Part shown: positions 9,880 to 22,900 of the stretch, piece by piece
Numbering within the stretch: the first letter of the stretch is position 1
Layout of the letters: every line of letters begins with the position of its first letter
DNA from: Nematostella vectensis
Lineage: Eukaryota > Cnidaria > Anthozoa > Actiniaria > Edwardsiidae
Direction of reading: 5' to 3'
Length of the DNA: 62,000 nucleotides
NCBI RefSeq assembly: GCF_932526225.1
Contig: NC_064047.1
Span: 14,080,121-14,142,120, forward strand
The notes under the pieces: generated by a model
Database searches by the model: none
What the model was told of the DNA's origin: nothing
Seen by the model: the letters and a program-made list of their open reading frames with translations, nothing else
Position numbers and translations under genes: made by a program

Positions 9880-10990
9880 AGGTTCGTCTTGTCGCTCCTT
9901 TCTCTTCTCTCCCGCACCCTACCCCCTCCGACGCCGTGGGTTCGTCTTATCGCCCCTTGCTCTTCCCTCCCGCACCCTACCCACTCCGACGCCGTGGGTT
10001 CGTGTTATCGCTCCTTGCTCTTCCCTCCCGCACCCTACCCCCTTCGACGCCGTGGGTTCGTCTTATCGCTCCTTGCTCTTCTCTCCCGCACCCTACCCCT
10101 TCCGAAGACGTGGGTTCGTCTTATCGCTCAATGCTCTTCTCTCCCGCACCCTACCCCCTCCGACGCCGTGGGTTCGTATTATCGCTCCTTGCTCTTCCCT
10201 CCTGCACCCTACCCCCTCCGACGCCGTGGGTTCGTCTTATCGCTGCTTGCTCTTCACTCCCGCACCCTACCCCCTCCGACGCCGTGGGTTCGTCTTATTG
10301 CTCCTTGCTCTTCTCTCCCGCACCCTACCCCCTCCGACGCCGTGGGTTCGTCTTATCGCTCCTTGCTCTTCCCTCCCGCACCCTACCCCCTCCGACGCCG
10401 TGGGTTCGTCTTATCGCTCCTTGCTCTTCCCTCCCGCACCCAACCCCCTCCGACGCCGTGGGTTCGTCTTATCGCTCCTTGCTCTTCCCTCCCGCAACCT
10501 ACCCCCTCCGACGCCGTGGGTTCGTCTTATCGCTCCTTGCTCTTCCCTCCCGCAACCTACCCCCTCCGACGCCGTGGGTTCGTCTTATCGCTCCTTGCTC
10601 TTCCCTCCCGCACCCTACCCCTTCCGACGCCGTGGGTTCGTCTTATCGCTCCTTGCTCTTCCCTCCCGCACCCTACCCCTTCCGACGCCGTGGGTTCGTG
10701 TTATCGCTCCTTGCTCTTTACTCCCGCACCCTACCCCCTCCGACGCCATGGGTTCGTCTTATCGCTCCTTGCTCTTCCCTCCCGCACCCTACCACCTCCG
10801 ACACCGTTGGTTCGTCTTATCGCCCCTTGCTCTTCACTCCCGCACCCTACCTCCTCCGACGCCGTGGGTTCGTCTTATCGCCCCTTGCTCTTCCCTCCCG
10901 CACCCTACCCCCTCCGACGCCGTGGGTTCGTCTTATCGCTCCTTGCTCTTCACTCCCGCACCCTACTCCTTCCGACGCCGTGTGTTCCTC
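9880..10990. repeat. 58-bp minisatellite array
   Basis: About 19 copies of a 58-bp, pyrimidine-rich unit (CGACGCCGTGGGTTCGTCTT then ATCGCTCCTTGCTCTTCCCTC...). Because 58 is not a multiple of 3, each open frame cycles through all three phases of the unit. The unit has no stop in any phase, so three long overlapping frames result. These are an artefact of the array rather than genes. Confidence 0.9.
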
Positions 10991-11490
10991 AAATCGGTGT
11001 TCGCTCTTCCCTTCCCGTTCGTGTTATTACTCTTTATTCTTGCATTTTTCTGATGCACCAGATCTTAGATTTGTAATCCTTCGTTGAAATTACCACAACT
11101 TTATCGTAACTATGTTAAAAGATATTAAAATAAATCCCCTTTCTCAGTCTGTGCTAACTTCTCTCTCTGCCAAGAGCATTTTTATGAGAAATCGGTCTTT
11201 GTAGCGTGAAGATATTGGTCTGTTTTCTTTTTTTTTCCGGAATTTCAAAATAGAACTCCTAAAAAACATTTGAATCGGTGTGGATGTGAATGCTAGCTTA
11301 GGCAAATACCTTAAAGAGACTTTATAAAAACTGCTGGAACATTGGTGCTCTATACATTGTAAACATTTTAACAGCTTCTTGTTCTATATTGAGCGAAAAA
11401 AAAAAACGCAGAATAAGCAAAGAATCATCAAAAGATGAACAAAATTTTGAGCAGAGTTTTATTAGGGTAATTTACAGAGCAGTGCCAAGC
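10991..11490. other. Intergenic sequence, with RPL24 polyadenylation signal
   Basis: Unique sequence downstream (on the minus strand) of RPL24. An AATAAA on the minus strand at 11458-11463, 27 nt past the RPL24 stop codon, is a likely polyadenylation signal. Nothing else recognised. Confidence 0.5.
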
Positions 11491-11582
11491 TTATCGCTTG
11501 CCTCCCACACGAGGCTTGGCAGCCATCTGCTTGACATTCTTCTGAGCCTTCTGTCGTTGGGCAGCGGGTTGGGCAGTTATTG
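11491..11582 (-). CDS. RPL24: Ribosomal protein L24 (eL24), last exon
   Basis: Read on the minus strand, the exon encodes AQPAAQRQKAQKNVKQ then MAAKPRVGGKR and stop. The terminal PRVGGKR is the hallmark end of animal eL24, after the usual Ala/Lys-rich tail. The acceptor is CTCCTTTGCAG (exon from 11582). An AATAAA lies 27 nt past the stop. This acceptor needs one base from the preceding exon, whereas the exon at 30272-30314 ends in phase 0. Either a small exon is unrecognised in the 18.7-kb gap, or a later acceptor (CGACAG at about 11539, phase 0) is used. Confidence 0.75.
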
Positions 11583-12090
11583 CTGCAAAGGAGTCAAAAG
11601 GTTTATAAATACAACAGGACCCCAAAAGCAAGCATACATACCTAAATCTGTCCCTTTTTTGCGGAATACTAAAGTTTTAGTAGAACTTCAAATAGAGAAT
11701 GTACGTACGGAGGTGTCTCATCAAAACGTATCCTGCAATCCACAAAAAAATGGAACACTTGGCTGAGTAACACATTCCCTCCTTCTCCCCCATCTAATAC
11801 TGGTTAAAAGTGTTTCTTTAGCTTTAAATGCCCTTGCAGTCAGATGATCAAGTACATATGCTCCAATATTCAAGAGGGGAGAGGGGTTCCACTTAGTTTG
11901 ATCTAGATTGTAAAATCATCTTTTCACAGGTGAAAATAGTGCTTGTGTTTGTGTTTGTTTCTCAGAACATCATGTCTTCATCAATAAGTAACCCTCAAAC
12001 AATGTAGGCAATGATAATTTATCACAGAAACACGACACTGACAAACATATGCACAAGATCGGGTCTAAAGCAGGTGTGCAGTGTAGGGGT
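11583..12090. other. RPL24 intron, unique part next to last exon
   Basis: Unique AT-rich sequence. I looked on the minus strand for a small Ala/Lys-rich exon that would repair the RPL24 reading phase and did not find one. Confidence 0.4.
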
Positions 12091-12575
12091 ATATATGGGG
12101 TACACAGCTTTGGGTGTGTACCAAGGGTGCAAAGCTATGGGGTGTATACTGGGTAGACAGATTTGGGTGTGTACCAAGGGTGCAAAGCTATGGGGTGTAT
12201 ATAGGGTAGACAGCTTTGGGTGTGTACCAAGGGTGCAAAGCTATGGGGTGTATACTGGGTAGACAGATTTGGGTGTGTACCAAGGGTGCAAAGTTATGGG
12301 GTGTATACTGGGTAAAAAGATTTGGGTGTGTACCAAGGGTGCAAAGTTATTGGGTGTATACAGGGTAGACAGATTTGGGTGTGTACCAAGGGTGCAAAGC
12401 TATGGGGTGTATACTGGGTAGACAGATTTGGGTGTGTACCAAGGGTGCAAAGCTATGGGGTGTATACAGGGTACACAGATTTGGGCGTGTACCAAGGGTG
12501 CAAAGCTATGGGGTGTATACAGAGTAGACAGATTTGGGTGTGTACCAAGGGTGCAAAGCTATGGGGTGTATACAG

Positions 12576-12836
12576 AATCAAACTAGAGAATCCTCTTTTT
12601 GCTCTCATTAAAGGGCGTCGCATTACGCATGATCCAGGTTATAATCTCAGATCTAAATCTAAATCTTATCAGAGGCATACTAATACGAGTCGTTTCAACG
12701 AGTTTGTTACTGTTAAATATGCTAATTACATTTGATTAATTGTACTTTAATTGTATTGCTTACTTGTATCTCTGGCTCACCTGTAATCCAGTCTATACTG
12801 CGAAAGGTTGAATTAAACTCATTATTATTATTACAC
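12576..12836 (+). mobile_element. 3' fragment of a LINE-like element, copy 1
   Basis: Unique island interrupting the array. It begins AATCAAACTAGAGAATCC with a short C-terminal frame (KLENPLFALIKGRRITHDPG...) and ends in ATTATTATTATTACACAG. A 5'-truncated fragment with a trinucleotide tail fits the 3' end of a non-LTR retrotransposon. The family is not identified. Confidence 0.4.
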
Positions 12837-13675
12837 AGATTTGGGTGTGTACCAAGGGTGCAAAGCTATGGGGTGTATACAGGGTAGACAGATTTGGGTG
12901 TGTACCAAGGGTGCAAAGCTATGGGGTGTATACAGGGTAGACAGATTTGGGTGTGTACCAAGGGTGCAAAGCTATGTGTGTATACCGGGTAGACAGATTT
13001 GGGTGTGTACCAAGGGTGCAAAACTATAGGATGTATACAGGGTACACAGATTTGGGTGTGTACCAAGGGTGCAAAGCTATGGGGTGTATACAGAGTAGAC
13101 AGATTTGGGTGTGTACCAAGGGTGCAAAGCTATGGGGTGTATACAGAGTAGACAGACTTGGGTGTGTACCAAGGGTGCAAAGCTATGGGGTGTATACAGG
13201 GTAGACAGATTTGGGTGTGTACCAAGGGTGCAAAGCTATAGGGTGTATACATGATAGACAGATTTGGGTGTGTACCAAGGGTGCAAAGCTATGGGGTGTA
13301 TACAGGGTAGACAGATTTTTGTGTGTACCAAGGGTGCAAAGCTATGGGGTGTATACAGAGTAGACAGTTTTGGGTGTGTACCAAGGGTGCAAAGCTATGG
13401 GGTGTATACATGATAGACGGATTTGGGTGTGTACCAAGGGTGCAAAACTATGGGGTGTATACAGGGTAGACAGATTTGGGTGTGTAACAAGGGTGCAAAG
13501 CTATGTGTTTATACCGGGTAGACAGATTTCGGTGTGTACCAAGGGTGCAAAGTTATGGGGTGTATACTGGGTAGAAAGATTTGGGTGTGTACCAAGGGTG
13601 CAAAGTTATGGGGTGTATACAGGGTAGACAGATTTGGGTGTGTACCAAGGGTGCAAAGCTATGGGGTGTATACAG

Positions 13676-13936
13676 AATCAAACTAGAGAATCCTCTTTTT
13701 GCTATCATTAAAGGGCGTCGCATTACGCATGATCCAGGTTATAATCTCATATCTAAATCTAAATCTTATCAGAGGCATACTAATACGAGTCGTTTCAACG
13801 AGTTCGTTACTGCTAAATATGCTAATTACATTTTATTAATTGTACTTTAATTGTATTGCTTACTTGTATCTCTGACTCACCTGTAATCCAGTCTATACTG
13901 CGAAAGGTTGAATTAAACTCATTATTATTATTACAC
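13676..13936 (+). mobile_element. 3' fragment of a LINE-like element, copy 2
   Basis: Near-identical to the island exactly 1,100 bp upstream and in the same array context (GGTGTATACAG before it, ATTTGGGTGTG or a variant after it). It therefore arose by block duplication of the array rather than by a second insertion. Confidence 0.45.
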
Positions 13937-16900
13937 AGATTTTGGTGTGTACCAAGGGTGCAAAGCTATGGGGTGTATACAGGGTAGACAGATTTGGGTG
14001 TGTACCAAGGGTGTAAAGCTATGGGGTGTATACAGGGTAGACAGATTTGGGTGTGTACCAAGGGTGCAAAGCTATAGGGTGTATACAGGGTAGACAGATT
14101 TGGGTGTGTACCAAGGGTGCAAAGCTATGGGGTGTATACTGGGTAGACAGATTTCGGTGTGTACCAAGGGTGCAAAGCTATGAGGTGTATACAGGGTAGA
14201 CAGATTTGGGTGTGTACCAAGGGTGCAAAGCTATGGGGTGTATACAGGGTAGACAGATTTGGGTGTGTACCAAGGGTGCAAAGCTATGGGGTGTATACAG
14301 GGTAGACAGATTTGGGTGTGTACCAAGGGTGCAAAGCTATGGGGTGTATAAAGGGTAGACAAATTTGGGTGTGTACCAAGGGTGCAAATCTATGGGGTGT
14401 ATACAGGGTAGACAGATTTGGGTGTGTACCAAGGGTGCAAAGCTATGGGATGTATACAGGGTATACAGATTTGGGTGTGTACCAAGGGTGCAAAGCTATG
14501 TGTGTATACTTGGTAGACAGATTTGGGTGTGTACCAAGGGTGCAAAACTATGGGGTGTATACAGGGTAAACAGATTTGGGTGTGTACCAAGGGTGCAAAG
14601 CTATGGGGTGTATACAGAGTAGACAGATTTGGGTGTGTACCAAGGGTGCAAAGCTATGGGGTGTATACATGATAGACAGATTTGGGTGTGTACCAAGGGT
14701 GCAAAGCTATGGGGTGTATACAGGGTAGACAGATTTGGGTGTGTACCAAGGTTGCAAAGCAATGGGGTGTATACATGATGGACAGATTTGGGTGTGTACC
14801 AAGGGTGCAAAGCTATGGGGTGTATACAGGGTAGACAGATTTGGGTGTGTAACAAGGGTGCAAAGCTATGTGTGTATACCGGGTAGATAGATTTCGGTGT
14901 GTACCAAGGGTGCAAACCTATGGGGTGTATACAGGGTACACAGATTTGGGTGTGTACCAAGGGTGCAAAGCTATGGGGTGTATACAGTATAGACAGATTT
15001 GGGTGTGTACCAAGTGTGCAAAGCTATGGGGTGTATACTGGGTAGACAGATTTGGGTATGTACCAAGGGTGCAAAGCTATGGGGTGTATACTGGGTTAAC
15101 AGATTTGGGTGTGTACCAAGGGTGCAAAGCTATGGGGTGTATACAAGGTAGACAAATTTGGGTGTGTACCAAGGGTGCAAAGCTATGGGGTGTATACAGG
15201 GTAGACAGATTTGGGTGTGTACCAAGGGTGCAAAGCTATGGGGTGTATACTGGGTAGACAGATTTGGGTGTGTACCAAGGGTGCAAAGCTATGGGGTGTA
15301 TACAAGGTAGACAGATTTGGGTGTGTACCAAGGGTGCAAAGATATGGGCTGTATACAGGGTAGACAGATTTGGGTGTGTACCAAGGGTGCAAAGCTATGG
15401 GGTGTATACTGGGTAGACAGATTTGGGTGTGTACCAAGGGTGCAAAGCTATGTGTGTATACTTGGTAGACAGATTTGGGTGTGTACCAAGGGTGCAAAAC
15501 TATGGGGTGTATACAGGGTAAACAGATTTGGGTGTGTACCAAGGGTGCAAAGCTATGGGGTGTATACAGAGTAGACAGATTTGGGTGTGTACCAAGGGTG
15601 CAAAGCTATGGGGTGTATACATGATAGACAGATTTGGGTGTGTACCAAGGTTGCAAAGCTATGGGGTGTATACAGGGTAGACAGATTTGGGTGTGTACCA
15701 AGGTTGCAAAGCAATGGGGTGTATACATGATGGACAGATTTGGGTGTGTACCAAGGGTGCAAAGCTATGGGGTGTATACAGGGTAGACAGATTTGGGTGT
15801 GTAACAAGGGTGCAAAGCTATGTGTGTATACCGGGTAGACAGATTTCGGTGTGTACCAAGGGTGCAAAGCTATGGGGTGTATACAGGGTACACAGATTTG
15901 GGTGTGTACCAAGGGTGCAAAGCTATGGGGTGTATACAGTATAGACAGATTTGGCTGTGTACCAAGTGTGCAAAGCTATGGGGTGTATACTGGGTAGACA
16001 GATTTGGGTATGTACCAAGGGTGCAAAGCTATGGGGTGTATACTGGGTAAACAGATTTGGGTGTGTACCAAGGGTGCAAAGCTATGGGGTGTATACAGGG
16101 TACACAGATTTGGGTGTGTACCAAGGGTGCAAAGCTATGGGGTGTATACAGAGTAGACAGATTTGGGTGTGTACCAAGGGTGCAAAGCTATGGGGTGTAT
16201 ACAGAGTAGACAGATTTGGGTGTGTACCAAGGGTGCAAAGCTATGGGGTGTATACAGGGTAGACAGATTTGGGTGTGTACCAAGGGTGCAAAGCTATAGG
16301 GTGCATACATGATAGACAGATTTGGGTGTGTACCAAGGGTGCAAAGCTATGGGGTGTATACAGGGTAGACAGATTTTTGTGTGTACCAAGGGTGCAAAGC
16401 TATGGGGTGTATACAGAGTAGACAGATTTGGGTGTGTACCAAGGGTGCAAAGCTATGGGGTGTATACATGATAGACGGATTTGGGTGTGTACCAAGGGTG
16501 CAAAATTATGGGGTGTATACAGGGTAGACAGATTTGGGTGTGTACCAAGGGTGCAAAGCTATGGGGTGTATACTGGGTAAACAGATTTGGGTGTGTACCA
16601 AGGGTGCAAAGCTATGGGGTGTATACATGATGGACAGATTTGGGTGTGTACCAAGGGTGCAAAGCTATGGGGTGTATACAGGGTAGACAGATTTGGGTGT
16701 GTACCAAGGTTGCAAAGCAATGGGGTGTATACATGATGGACAGATTTGGGTGTGTACCAAGGGTGCAAAGCTATGGGGTGTATACAGGGTAGACAGATTT
16801 GGGTGTGTAACAAGGGTGCAAAGCTATGTGTGTATACCGGGTAGACAGATTTCGGTGTGTACCAAGGGTGCAAAGCTATGGGGTGTATACAGGGTAGACA

Positions 16901-19900
16901 GATTTGGGTGTGTACCAAGGGTGCAAAGCTATGGGGTGTATAAAGGTAGACAAATTTGGGTGTGTACCAAGGGTGCAAATCTATGGGATGTATACAGGGT
17001 AGACAGATTTGGGTGTGTACCAAGGGTGCAAAGCTATGGGATGTATACAGGGTATACAGATTTGGGTGTGTACCAAGGATGCAAAGCTATGTGTGTATAC
17101 TTGGTAGACAGATTTGGGTGTGTACCAAGGGTGCAAAACTATGGGGTGTATACAGGGTAAACAGATTTGGGTGTGTACCAAGGGTGCAAAGCTATGGGGT
17201 GTATACAGAGTAGACAGATTTGGGTGTGTACCAAGGGTGCAAAGCTATGGGGTGTATACATGATAGACAGATTTGGGTGTGTACCAAGGGTGCAAAGCTA
17301 TGGGGTGTATACAGGGTAGACAGATTTGGGTGTGTACCAAGGTTGCAAAGCAATGGGGTGTATACATGATGGACAGATTTGGGTGTGTACCAAGGGTGCA
17401 AAGCTATGGGGTGTATACAGGGTAGACAGATTTGGGTGTGTAACAAGGGTGCAAAGCTATGTGTGTATACCGGGTAGACAGATTTCGGTGTGTACCAAGG
17501 GTGCAAAGCTATGGGGTGTATACAGGGTACACAGATTTGGGTGTGTACCAAGGGTGCAAAGCTATGGGGTGTATACAGTATAGACAGATTTGGGTGTGTA
17601 CCAAGTGTGCAAAGCTATGGGGTGTATACTGGGTAGACAGATTTGGGTATGTACCAAGGGTGCAAAGCTATGGGGTGTATACTGAGTAAACAGATTTGGG
17701 TGTGTACCAAGGGTGCAAAGCTATGGGGTGTATACAAGGTAGACAAATTTGGGTGTGTACCAAGGGTGCAAAGCTATGGGGTGTATACAGGGTAGACAGA
17801 TTTGGGTGTGTACCAAGGGTGCAAAGCTATGGGGTGTATACTGGGTAGACAGATTTGGGTGTGTACCAAGGGTGCAAAGCTATGGGGTGTATACAGGGTA
17901 GACAGATTTGGGTGTGTACCAAGGGTGCAAAGATATGGGCTGTATACAGGGTAGACAGATTTGGGTGTGTACCAAGGGTGCAAAGCTATGGGGTGTATAC
18001 TGGGTAGACAGATTTGGGTGTGTACCAAGGGTGCAAAGCTATGTGTGTATACTTGGTAGACAGATTTGGGTGTGTACCAAGGGTGCAAAACTATGGGGTG
18101 TATACAGGGTAAACAGATTTGGGTGTGTACCAAGGGTGCAAAGCTATGGGGTGTATACAGAGTAGACAGATTTGGGTGTGTACCAAGGGTGCAAAGCTAT
18201 GGGGTGTATACATGATAGACAGATTTGGGTGTGTACCAAGGGTGCAAAGCTATGGGATGTATACAGGGTAGACAGATTTGGGTGTGTACCAAGGTTGCAA
18301 AGCAATGGGGTGTATACATGATGGACAGATTTGGGTGTGTACCAAGGGTGCAAAGCTATGGGGTGTATACAGGGTAGACAGATTTGGGTGTGTAACAAGG
18401 GTGCAAAGCTATGTGTGTATACCGGGTAGACATATTTCGGTGTGTACCAAGGGTGCAAAGCTATGGGGTGTATACAGGGTACACAGATTTGGGTGTGTAC
18501 CAAGGGTGCAAAGCTATGGGGTGTATACAGTATAGACAGATTTGGGTGTGTACCAAGTGTGCAAAGCTATGGGGTGTATACTGGGTAGACAGATTTGGGT
18601 ATGTACCAAGGGTGCAAAGCTATGGGGTGTATACTGGGTAAACAGATTTGGGTGTGTACCAAGGGTGCAAAGCTATGGGGTGTATACAGGGTACACAGAT
18701 TTGGGTGTGTACCAAGTGTGCAAAGCTATGGGGTGTATACAGGGTAGACAGATTTGGGTGTGTACCAAGGGTGCAAAGCTATGGGGTGTATACTGGGTAG
18801 ACAGATTTGGGTGTGTACCAAGGGTGCAAAGCTATGGGGTGTATACAGGGTAGACAGATTTGGGTGTGTACCAAGGGTGCAAAGATATGGGCTGTATACA
18901 GGGTAGACAGATTTGGGTGTGTACCAAGGGTGCAAATCTATGGGGTGTATACTGGGTAGACAGATTTGGGTGTGTACCAAGGGTGCAAAGCTATGGGGTG
19001 TATACTGGGTAGACAGATTTGGGTGTGTACCAAGGGTGCAAAGCTATGGGGTGTATACAGGGTAGACAGATTTGGGTGTGTACCAAGGGTGCAAAGCTAT
19101 GGGGTGTATACAGGGTAGACAGATTTGGGTGTGTACCAAGGGTGCAAAGCTATGGGGTGTATACTGGGTAGACAGATTTGGGTGTGTACCAAGGGTGCAA
19201 AGCTATGGGGTGTATACAGGGTAGACAGATTTGGGTGTGTACCAAGGGTGCAAAGCTATGGGGTGTATACTGGGTAGACAGATTTATGTGTGTACCAAGA
19301 ATGCAAAGCTATGGGGTGTATACTGGGTAGACAGATTTGGGTGTGTACCAAGGATGCAAAGCTATGTGTGTATACTTGGTAGACAGATTTGGGTGTGTAC
19401 CAAGGGTGCAAAACTATGGGGTGTATACAGGGTAAACAGATTTGGGTGTGTACCAAGGGTGCAAAGCTATGGGGTGTATACAGAGTAGACAGATTTGGGT
19501 GTGTACCAAGGGTGCAAAGCTATGGGGTGTATACATGATAGACAGATTTGGGTGTGTACCAAGGGTGCAAAGCTATGGGGTGTATACAGGGTAGACAGAT
19601 TTGGGTGTGTACCAAGGTTGCAAAGCAATGGGGTGTATACATGATGGACAGATTTGGGTGTGTACCAAGGGTGCAAAGCTATGGGGTGTATACAGGGTAG
19701 ACAGATTTGGGTGTGTAACAAGGGTGCAAAGCTATGTGTGTATACCGGGTAGACAGATTTCGGTGTGTACCAAGGGTGCAAAGCTATGGGGTGTATACAG
19801 GGTACACAGATTTGGGTGTGTACCAAGGGTGCAAAGCTATGGGGTGTATAAAGGTAGACAAATTTGGGTGTGTACCAAGGGTGCAAATCTATGGGATGTA

Positions 19901-22900
19901 TACAGGGTAGACAGATTTGGGTGTGTACCAAGGGTGCAAAGCTATGGGATGTATACAGGGTATACAGATTTGGGTGTGTACCAAGGATGCAAAGCTATGT
20001 GTGTATACTTGGTAGACAGATTTGGGTGTGTACCAAGGGTGCAAAACTATGGGGTGTATACAGGGTAAACAGATTTGGGTGTGTACCAAGGGTGCAAAGC
20101 TATGGGGTGTATACAGAGTAGACAGATTTGGGTGTGTACCAAGGGTGCAAAGCTATGGGGTGTATACATGATAGACAGATTTGGGTGTGTACCAAGGGTG
20201 CAAAGCTATGGGGTGTATACAGGGTAGACAGATTTGGGTGTGTACCAAGGTTGCAAAGCAATGGGGTGTATACATGATGGATAGATTTGGGTGTGTACCA
20301 AGGGTGCAAAGCTATGGGGTGTATACAGGGTAGACAGATTTGGGTGTGTAACAAGGGTGCAAAGCTATGTGTGTATACCGGGTAGACAGATTTCGGTGTG
20401 TACCAAGGGTGCAAAGCTATGGGGTGTATACAGGGTACACAGATTTGGGTGTGTACCAAGGGTGCAAAGCTATGGGGTGTATACAGTATAGACAGATTTG
20501 GGTGTGTACCAAGTGTGCAAAGCTATGGGGTGTATACTGGGTAGACAGATTTGGGTATGTACCAAGGGTGCAAAGCTATGGGGTGTATACTGGGTAAACA
20601 GATTTGGGTGTGTACCAAGGGTGCAAAGCTATGGGGTGTATACATGATGGACAGATTTGGGTGTGTACCAAGGGTGCAAAGCTATGGGGTGTATACAGGG
20701 TAGACAGATTTGGGTGTGTACCAAGGTTGCAAAGCAATGGGGTGTATACATGATGGACAGATTTGGGTGTGTACCAAGGGTGCAAAGCTATGGGGTGTAT
20801 ACAGGGTAGACAGATTTGGGTGTGTAACAAGGGTGCAAAGCTATGTGTGTATACCGGGTAGACAGATTTCGGTGTGTACCAAGGGTGCAAAGCTATGGGG
20901 TGTATACAGGGTAGACAGATTTGGGTGTGTACCAAGGGTGCAAAGCTATGGGGTGTATAAAGGTAGACAAATTTGGGTGTGTACCAAGGGTGCAAATCTA
21001 TGGGATGTATACAGGGTAGACAGATTTGGGTGTGTACCAAGGGTGCAAAGCTATGGGGTGTATACTGAGTAAACAGATTTGGGTGTGTACCAAGGGTGCA
21101 AAGCTATGGGGTGTATACAAGGTAGACAAATTTGGGTGTGTACCAAGGGTGCAAAGCTATGGGGTGTATACAGGGTAGACAGATTTGGGTGTGTACCAAG
21201 GGTGCAAAGCTATGGGGTGTATACTGGGTAGACAGATTTGGGTGTGTACCAAGGGTGCAAAGCTATGGGGTGTATACAGGGTAGACAGATTTGGGTGTGT
21301 ACCAAGGGTGCAAAGATATGGGCTGTATACAGGGTAGACAGATTTGGGTGTGTACCAAGGGTGCAAAGCTATGGGGTGTATACTGGGTAGACAGATTTGG
21401 GTGTGTACCAAGGGTGCAAAGCTATGTGTGTATACTTGGTAGACAGATTCGGGTGTGTACAAAGGGTGCAAAACTATGGGGTGTATACAGGGTAAACAGA
21501 TTTGGGTGTGTACCAAGGGTGCAAAGCTATGGGGTGTATACAGAGTAGACAGATTTGGGTGTGTACCAAGGGTGCAAAGCTATGGGGTGTATACATGATA
21601 GACAGATTTGGGTGTGTACCAAGGGTGCAAAGCTATGGGATGTATACAGGGTAGACAGATTTGGGTGTGTACCAAGGTTGCAAAGCAATGGGGTGTATAC
21701 ATGATGGACAGATTTGGGTGTGTACCAAGGGTGCAAAGCTATGGGGTGTATACAGGGTAGACAGATTTGGGTGTGTAACAAGGGTGCAAAGCTATGTGTG
21801 TATACCGGGTAGACATATTTCGGTGTGTACCAAGGGTGCAAAGCTATGGGGTGTATACAGGGTACACAGATTTGGGTGTGTACCAAGGGTGCAAAGCTAT
21901 GGGGTGTATACAGTATAGACAGATTTGGGTGTGTACCAAGTGTGCAAAGCTATGGGGTGTATACTGGGTAGACAGATTTGGGTATGTACCAAGGGTGCAA
22001 AGCTATGGGGTGTATACTGGGTATACAGATTTGGGTGTGTACCAAGGATGCAAAGCTATGTGTGTATACTTGGTAGACAGATTTGGGTGTGTACCAAGGG
22101 TGCAAAACTATGGGGTGTATACAGGGTAAACAGATTTGGGTGTGTACCAAGGGTGCAAAGCTATGGGGTGTATACAGAGTAGACAGATTTGGGTGTGTAC
22201 CAAGGGTGCAAAGCTATGGGGTGTATACATGATAGACAGATTTGGGTGTGTACCAAGGGTGCAAAGCTATGGGGTGTATACAGGGTAGACAGATTTGGGT
22301 GTGTACCAAGGTTGCAAAGCAATGGGGTGTATACATGATGGATAGATTTGGGTGTGTACCAAGGGTGCAAAGCTATGGGGTGTATACAGGGTAGACAGAT
22401 TTGGGTGTGTAACAAGGGTGCAAAGCTATGTGTGTATACCGGGTAGACAGATTTCGGTGTGTACCAAGGGTGCAAAGCTATGGGGTGTATACAGGGTACA
22501 CAGATTTGGGTGTGTACCAAGGGTGCAAAGCTATGGGGTGTATACAGTATAGACAGATTTGGGTGTGTACCAAGTGTGCAAAGCTATGGGGTGTATACTG
22601 GGTAGACAGATTTGGGTATGTACCAAGGGTGCAAAGCTATGGGGTGTATACTGGGTAAACAGATTTGGGTGTGTACCAAGGGTGCAAAGCTATGGGGTGT
22701 ATACATGATGGACAGATTTGGGTGTGTACCAAGGGTGCAAAGCTATGGGGTGTATACAGGGTAGACAGATTTGGGTGTGTACCAAGGTTGCAAAGCAATG
22801 GGGTGTATACATGATGGACAGATTTGGGTGTGTACCAAGGGTGCAAAGCTATGGGGTGTATACAGGGTAGACAGATTTGGGTGTGTAACAAGGGTGCAAA

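Noticed and set aside
9728-11087. Three overlapping forward frames of about 380-440 codons
   Set aside because: They are produced by a 58-bp unit with no stop in any phase. All three translate to the same repeated peptides, so there is no reason to favour any.
11389-11766. 125-codon plus-strand frame
   Set aside because: It lies antisense over the RPL24 last exon and its polyadenylation signal, and the protein has no recognisable features.
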